Origin: Salsipaludibacter sp963812245
GTDB lineage: Bacteria; Actinomycetota; Nitriliruptoria; Nitriliruptorales; Nitriliruptoraceae
Direction of reading: 5' to 3'
DNA: 64,000 nucleotides
Assembly: GCA_963812245.1 (NCBI GenBank)
Contig: CAWEUK010000003.1
Span: 1-64,000 of the forward strand
Shown: positions 59,004-64,000 of the stretch, in pieces
Layout: each line of letters begins with the position of its first letter
Position numbering within the stretch: the first letter of the stretch is position 1
Notes under the pieces: generated by a model
What the model saw: only the letters and a program-made list of their open reading frames with translations
Database searches by the model: none
What the model was told of the DNA's origin: nothing
Translations under genes and position numbers: made by a program

Positions 59004-61160
59004 ATGCACGGGGGCGTGCGACACCTGCCTCGCGAACTGGCTGCAGGTGCAGTGGTCGGGGTGATGGGCATCTCGATCGCCCTGTCGTTCAGCTCCCTGG
59101 TGTTTCGTGGTGCGTTGGCGGACGACTTCGCCGTGGGCGTCGGATGGGGACTGGCAGGCATGGCCGCGATGGGCATGGTCGTTGCCCTGGCGAGTTCGGT
59201 CCGCGGCGTGGCCGCCGGTCCACAGGACGTGCCGACGGTGGTCGTGGCTGCCGTGGCCGTGGACCTGGTGGCCCGCGACACGGCGGATCCATTGGCGACG
59301 CTGGCCGCCTTCGTCGTCGTGTCGAGCCTGGTGTCTGGCGTGGGCCTGGTGGTCGTCGGTCGCAGGCGACTCGGTGGGCTCGTGCGGTACGTGCCCTACC
59401 CCGTGGTGGCGGGCTTCCTGGGTGGGACAGGCGTGGTGCTGAGCCTGGCCGGACTGTCCCTGCTGGTCGGCGCCGGACCCGGTGACGCGCCATGGCTGCG
59501 GCTCGTGCCGGGCATTGCCGTGGCAGTGGCGCTGGTGTGGCTGGGCCGACGTCGTAGTCGCCCCGCACTGCCGGCCCTGCTGTTGGTGGGCGCGGTGGTG
59601 GGCTACCACGTGGTGGCCTGGAGCATGGGGATCGACACCGCGGTCGCGACGTCCCGCGGGCTGGTCCTCGGGCCCTTCCCGCCCGGCAGGCTGCTCGACC
59701 TGGACACGTTGGGGCTGCTCGGCCGCGCCGACTGGGGTGAGGTGCTCACGCAGGTCCCGGCGATGCTGGTGCTGGGGTTGCTGACGGTCCTGGCACTGCT
59801 GCTGAACGTGGGTGCACTGGAGCAGGAACTGGACCAGGATGTCGACGCGGATCGTGAACTGGTGGCCACGGGCATCGGCCTGCTCGCAGGTGCGCCGATC
59901 GTCGGGCTGCCGGGCTTCGTCCTGCTGGGTGACACGATGGTCGGCCGGCGCATCGGTGGACCGAGCAGGGTCCCACCGTTCGTCGCGGCTGGCCTGGCCG
60001 CGATCGTGTTGGTGATCGGGGCCGACGTCCTGACACTCGTGCCGGTCCTGGTGACTGGTGGCATGCTGCTCACCATCGGACTTGACTTCATGATCACCTG
60101 GGTGTGGGAGGTCCGCCGACGTGTCGGCGTTGTCGAACACCTGGTCATCCTGGCGATCGTCGTGGTCGTGGCGACGGTGGGGTTCCTCCAGGGGGTGGGC
60201 CTGGGCATCCTGGCCGCGGTGGCGATGTACGTCGTGCGGTCCAGCAGGGTCGGCGCGGTGCGCACCATGTCGACCCTGCGGGTGCGACGCAGTCGCGTGC
60301 AACGGGATGCCGCCACCGAGTTGCAGCTCGAGGCCGTCGGGGACCGCGCGGCGATCGTCGAACTCCAGGGGTACCTGTTCTTCGGAACGGCGGAACAGGC
60401 CGTGGCCGCCATCCTCGACCACCTGGGGACCCTGCCGCAGGTGCAGTACCTGGTCGTGGATCTCCAGCGGGTCACGGGTGTCGACTCCTCGGCGGTGGGC
60501 TCGCTGCATCGGCTCGCTCGCCACACCCAGGATCGCGGCGTCGACGTGGTCCTCAGCGGTGGATCACCAGCCGTCCAGGCGCTGGTGGTCCCACTGCTCG
60601 GCGAGGGCACGTTCACCGCCGCCCCCGACCTCGATCGCGCCCTGGAGATGGGGGAGGAACGGGTGCTCGCCGCGGTGCCCTCGGTCGACGCCGCGGCCCC
60701 GTACGCGGGGGTCGACACCGCTGTGGACGGGGACGGGACTTCCGGCGCGTCGTCACCGGACGCCACCCGGGGAGCGGCGGTCCCGGCGGTGTGGCGCGAT
60801 GTCGCGCCCATGCAGCTTCCAGCAGGTCACACGATCGTGCGCGCGGGGGACCGGGACGTCGGGTTGTTCCTGCTGACGGGTGGTCGCGCCGCCGTCATCA
60901 TCGAGTCGTCGGATGAACAGCGTCACGCCCTGCTCCTGCCCGGCACCGTGATCGGCGAGATGAGCCTGCTCTCCGATCGGCCGGCCAATGCCACGGTCGT
61001 CTGCGAGACCGACTGCCAGGTCCGCCACCTGGACGCGGACACGGTCGCCCACCTGAGCGAGACGGACCCGGCACGGGCGCTGGACCTGCACCGATTCATC
61101 GCGCGGCGACTGGCGCGCAAGTTGGCTGCCGCGGATCGCACGATCACGTCGTTGCAGTGA
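59004..61160 (+). CDS. SulP-family transporter with STAS and cyclic-nucleotide-binding-like domains
   Basis: 718 residues from ATG at 59004 (GGAAGGG six bases upstream). About ten to twelve transmembrane segments (residues 10-420) form a SulP/SLC26 anion transporter (VRYVPYPVVAGFLGGTG, PGFVLLGDTMVGRR). A STAS domain follows (about 435-540, with VDLQRVTGVDSSAV), then a cyclic-nucleotide-binding-type domain (about 600-690, PAGHTIVRAGDRDVGLFLL and GEMSLLSDRPANATVV). In that last domain the Arg that contacts the cyclic phosphate (PRAAT in CRP-like proteins) is replaced (PANAT), so it may bind something else or act structurally. The substrate is probably sulfate or bicarbonate, unproven. Confidence 0.85.
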   Translation: MHGGVRHLPRELAAGAVVGVMGISIALSFSSLVFRGALADDFAVGVGWGLAGMAAMGMVVALASSVRGVAAGPQDVPTVVVAAVAVDLVARDTADPLATLAAFVVVSSLVSGVGLVVVGRRRLGGLVRYVPYPVVAGFLGGTGVVLSLAGLSLLVGAGPGDAPWLRLVPGIAVAVALVWLGRRRSRPALPALLLVGAVVGYHVVAWSMGIDTAVATSRGLVLGPFPPGRLLDLDTLGLLGRADWGEVLTQVPAMLVLGLLTVLALLLNVGALEQELDQDVDADRELVATGIGLLAGAPIVGLPGFVLLGDTMVGRRIGGPSRVPPFVAAGLAAIVLVIGADVLTLVPVLVTGGMLLTIGLDFMITWVWEVRRRVGVVEHLVILAIVVVVATVGFLQGVGLGILAAVAMYVVRSSRVGAVRTMSTLRVRRSRVQRDAATELQLEAVGDRAAIVELQGYLFFGTAEQAVAAILDHLGTLPQVQYLVVDLQRVTGVDSSAVGSLHRLARHTQDRGVDVVLSGGSPAVQALVVPLLGEGTFTAAPDLDRALEMGEERVLAAVPSVDAAAPYAGVDTAVDGDGTSGASSPDATRGAAVPAVWRDVAPMQLPAGHTIVRAGDRDVGLFLLTGGRAAVIIESSDEQRHALLLPGTVIGEMSLLSDRPANATVVCETDCQVRHLDADTVAHLSETDPARALDLHRFIARRLARKLAAADRTITSLQ

Positions 61161-61244
61161 CCGGGCGGACCTGCGGCGGCTGGCGCGCTGGGGGCTGACT
61201 GCGGCTGGCGACCACCGGACAGGGCCCACCTCGCCGCGCGCGTC

Positions 61245-61560
61245 GTGGGGCGGGTGCGTCAGCCCGCGCGGTTCCAGCCCCCGCGCGTCGTACCAGCGGC
61301 GCACCACCTCCAACCGGGCTCGGAGCCCCTCGCCGGGGCTGGCAGTGGCACCGACATCACCGCCGTCCGGATCGGTCAGGACGAGCGCACTGTTGCCGCG
61401 GCCGGTGAATCCCTCGGCCCGGCCATCGACGGTGACGTCGTGGCTCGCGCGCAGCAGCCACCCGCCCACCTCCTCCATGACCTCGGGCACCCACGCGCCG
61501 ATCGCCAGGCGTTCGAGCGCCAGCGTGTCGACGTCGGATGGGTGCCCGACTGGTGGGGGC
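61245..61560 (-). pseudogene. Truncated GNAT-family remnant
   Basis: Directly after the ilvC stop, a minus-strand frame reads LALERLAIGAWVPEVMEEVGGWLLRASHDVT...TGRGNSALVL...LEVVRRWYDARGL. This is the typical first 90 residues of a GNAT protein (the LERLA-x-RAWP...GGW-LR...RANSV pattern), but no start codon precedes it, and the frame then loses similarity and runs antisense into the SulP gene. The catalytic acetyl-CoA-binding part is missing. It looks like a gene cut off by deletion. Confidence 0.6.
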
Positions 61561-61564
61561 GTGC

Positions 61565-62587
61565 TCAGCTGTCGAGCTCCTCGAGGGCCTCGGTCGGCTC
61601 GTCCAGCCACGGCATCATGCTGCGCACCGACTTGCCGACCGCCTCGATCTGGTGGCTGCGTCCGGCGTTGCGGTAGCCGGCGAACTGGTCGGCACCGGCC
61701 TCCCACTCGGCCATGAAGTTCGCCGCGAACGACCCGTCCTGGATCTCGGCCAGGATCTCGCGCATCTGGGCGCGTGACTCGTCGTTGATGACGCGGGGCC
61801 CGGACACGTAGTCGCCCCACTCGGCGGTGGTGGACACCGAGTGCCGCATCCACGAGATGCCGCCCTCGTACATCATGTCGACGATGAGCTTGAGTTCGTG
61901 GAGGCACTCGAAGTAGGCAGCCTCGGGCTGGTAGCCCGCCTCGACCAGGGTGTCGAAGCCGTCGCGCACCAGGTGCGAGACACCGCCGCACAGCACCGCC
62001 TGCTCGCCGAACAGGTCGGTCTCGGTCTCCTCCTTGAAGGTGGTCTCCAGGACACCGGTCCGGGTCAGGCCGAGACCGGCGGCATACGACTTGCCCAACT
62101 CCTGGGCCTGCCCGGTGGCATCCTGGTGCACGGCCAGCAGGCCCGGCGTGCCCTGGCCCTGCTCGTAGAGCCGCCGCACGATGTGGCCGGGCGACTTGGG
62201 GGCGACCAGGAAGACGTCGACGTCCTCGGACGGCTCGACGAACCCGTAGTGGATGTTGAAGCCATGGCCGAAGACCAGGGCGTTGCCGGGTTCGACCGCG
62301 TCCGCCAGCCCGTTCTCCCATGCAGCCTTCTGGTGGGTGTCGGGCAGCAGGATCACGATGACGTCGGCCTCGGCCGCGGCCTCGTTGGTGTCCATGACCA
62401 CCAGGCCCTCGTCCTCGGCGCGCTGGCGCGACGACGAACCCGGGCGCAGGCCGACGCGCACGTCGACCCCGGAGTCGCGCAGGTTGAGGGCGTGGGCATG
62501 CCCCTGGGAGCCGTAGCCCAGCACTGCCACCTTCTTGCCCTGGATCAGGGAGAGGTCGGCGTCGTCGTCGTAGAAGATCGTGGCCAC
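61565..62587 (-). CDS. ilvC: Ketol-acid reductoisomerase (NADP+), class I
   Basis: 340 residues from GTG at 62587 (AAGGA six bases upstream). It converts acetolactate to dihydroxyisovalerate in branched-chain amino acid synthesis. N-terminal Rossmann fold VAVLGYGSQGHAHALNL with RPGSSSR for the NADP phosphate, then the knotted domain with metal-binding residues in DLFGEQAVLCGG and AYFECLHELKLIVDMMYEGG, and SVSTTAEWGDYVSGP. Class I length. The usual partners ilvB and ilvN are not in the window. Confidence 0.97.
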   Translation of the reverse strand: MATIFYDDDADLSLIQGKKVAVLGYGSQGHAHALNLRDSGVDVRVGLRPGSSSRQRAEDEGLVVMDTNEAAAEADVIVILLPDTHQKAAWENGLADAVEPGNALVFGHGFNIHYGFVEPSEDVDVFLVAPKSPGHIVRRLYEQGQGTPGLLAVHQDATGQAQELGKSYAAGLGLTRTGVLETTFKEETETDLFGEQAVLCGGVSHLVRDGFDTLVEAGYQPEAAYFECLHELKLIVDMMYEGGISWMRHSVSTTAEWGDYVSGPRVINDESRAQMREILAEIQDGSFAANFMAEWEAGADQFAGYRNAGRSHQIEAVGKSVRSMMPWLDEPTEALEELDS

Positions 62588-62705
62588 AGTGGAGTCCTTC
62601 GAGGGAATGCGGTGCGCTGCGGCAGCCTACGACCACATCGCCGACGAGGCGAATGCGCGGCCCGACGACCACTGGGGCCTGGCCGCGCATCCGCCCGAGG
62701 GAAGG

Positions 62706-64000
62706 TCAGCGGCCGGGTCGCACCCCGACACCGACCGGCACACGTGCCACTGGCGGCTCGAGTTCGGACTCGGGGGCTGCGTGAGGCGGTCCCTCGACCT
62801 GCAGGTCGGGCAGCCACTGCAGCCAGTCCGGCAGGTACCAGTTGCGGTCACCCAGCAGGGCCATCGTCGCCGGCACCAGCACCGAGCGCACCAGCGTGGC
62901 ATCGAGCACCACGGCCACGGCCAGGCCGAAGCCCATCTGCTGGAACATGGCCAGGTCGCCCATGGCGAAGCCCCCGAACACCGCCACCATGATGAGCGCG
63001 GCGCCGGTGATGATTGCACCCGTGGCCTGCAGCCCGAATGCGACCGAGCCGGCGTTGTCACCGGTCTGGTCGTAGCGCTCCCGGATCCGGCTGAGCAGGA
63101 ACACGTGGTAGTCCATGCTCAGGCCGAACAGCACGGTGAACAGGAACAGGGGCACCCACGCCTCGATCACGTCGGCGGTCTGGAAGCCCAGCAGATCGGC
63201 ACCGATGCCCCACTGGAACACCGCGACGAGCAGGCCGTAGGTGGCCCCGACCGACAGCAGGTTCATGGCGATCGCCTTGAGCGGGACCACCACCGAACGG
63301 AAGGCCACCAGCAGGAGCACGAAGCTCAGGGCCAGCACGAACGCGACGATCCATGGCGTGCGGTCGGCAACCAGCGTGGAGTAGTCGGCGTTGAACGCCG
63401 CATCTCCCGTGACCAGGACCTCCACCTCCTGCCCGGCCCACGCCGCAGGGACCAGTTCCTCGCGGACCTGCATGACCGCGTCACGCCCCGCGATGGTCGA
63501 CGGGTCCAACAGGTCGACTGCCTCCACGACCAGGAGGTGGCCACCGTCGACATCCTGGTGCGTGGTCACCTCGACCGCCCCGTGGTCAGGGTCGGCCTCC
63601 AGTGCGGCGACCAGGGTCGCCGCCCCGTCACGGATCGCGGGGGTGTCGACATCGTCGGCGTGGACCACGACCAGGGTGGCGGCCAGGCCATCCCCGAACT
63701 CGTCGGCCAGGACCTCCTGGGCGAACCGGATGTCGGAGGACTCGGGCAGGGACGCGATGCCGCTGCTGCCAAGCTGGATTGACAGGTACGGGACGGCCAT
63801 CGCCACCAGCAGGCCACCCGACACGGCCGCTGACAGTGCCGGCCGCGCCATGACGGTCCGCGCGACGCGGGCCCACGCCTGCCACCGGACGCACCGGACG
63901 GCGACCGGTGGCGGCTCGGCGACGCCATGGCAGCGCCAGGGCGTTCACGCGGTCACCCAGCAGGCCGAGGATCGCGGGAAGCAGGGTCAGGGCAGCGAGC
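62706..64000 (-). CDS. MMPL-family transporter, C-terminal part, frameshift near the edge
   Basis: The 3' half of an RND/MMPL membrane protein that continues past the right edge. From 62706 up to ATG 63851 the frame is good (381 aa): a periplasmic domain, then about five transmembrane helices with FGLSMDYHVFLLSRIRERY and MVAVFGGFAMG, both standard for the second MMPL repeat. Beyond 63945 the homologous reading (LAALTLLPAILGLLGDRVNALALPWRRR, the end of the first repeat) is in another frame. The frame that reads the linker RWQAWARVARTVMARPALSA hits a stop at about 63945. So a one-base shift lies between about 63890 and 63945, from a sequencing error or a real mutation. The substrate may be a lipid, but that is unproven. 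Confidence 0.75.

Overview
The window is one 64-kb stretch of very GC-rich DNA with the gene content of an actinobacterium: a SARP/BTAD-type regulator, RegX3/SenX3-like phosphate signalling with 11-bp-repeat PHO boxes, deazaflavin (F420)-type proteins, class II fructose-1,6-bisphosphatase (GlpX), eukaryotic-type glutamine synthetase II, and a two-subunit-type methylmalonyl-CoA mutase. Shine-Dalgarno sequences and GTG starts are common. The class within the Actinomycetota cannot be settled from the sequence alone. No tRNA, rRNA, insertion sequence, prophage or CRISPR array was found.

Layout. 0-17 kb: a partial minus-strand frame at the left edge; a 1688-aa BTAD-pseudokinase-STAND-WD40 regulator; a cupredoxin lipoprotein; then a minus-strand run of a fructosamine-kinase-like gene, a SirB1/transglutaminase-like gene and two giant uncharacterised proteins (1588 and 1312 aa) separated by 3 bp. 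17-27.6 kb: a crotonase, glpX, then the phosphate locus pstB-pstS-pstC-pstA-phoU-regX3-senX3 with PHO boxes before pstB and before pstS, followed by nth. 27.8-33.2 kb: a minus-strand potassium-uptake cluster with two TrkA/RCK proteins, two TrkH subunits and two small unrecognised membrane proteins. 33.4-37.3 kb: ispH, RNase D, a PIG-L deacetylase and a flavin reductase. 37.4-44.9 kb: methylmalonyl-CoA epimerase, thiolase, MeaB, a MarR regulator, a PrmC-like methyltransferase, glnII, and the methylmalonyl-CoA mutase large subunit, which together point to propionate/odd-chain/branched-chain acyl-CoA metabolism. 45-52 kb: a 130-bp repeat array, a DUF559-type protein, a quinone-oxidoreductase-like MDR, a 64-aa Cys protein, a LysR regulator and PEP carboxylase. 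52.3-64 kb: a probable lipoprotein, a frameshifted NmrA-like gene, a HAD phosphatase, a Ddn-like protein, a GNAT, endonuclease IV, an Imm5-like protein, a second cupredoxin, a PPOX/F420 protein, a SulP-STAS-cNMP transporter, a GNAT remnant, ilvC and the C-terminal half of an MMPL transporter.

Two things stand out. The giant-protein pair at 7.9-16.6 kb is the best candidate for an undescribed system: two large proteins without signal peptides, translationally coupled, whose functions I cannot assign. The second is the number of short tandem-repeat arrays confined to intergenic gaps (7.8, 20.2, 27.6, 34.4, 45.1, 49.1 and 55.2 kb), several with internal hairpins. Three loci look broken or shifted: the NmrA-like gene near 53.5 kb, the GNAT remnant at 61.2-61.6 kb and the MMPL gene near 63.9 kb.
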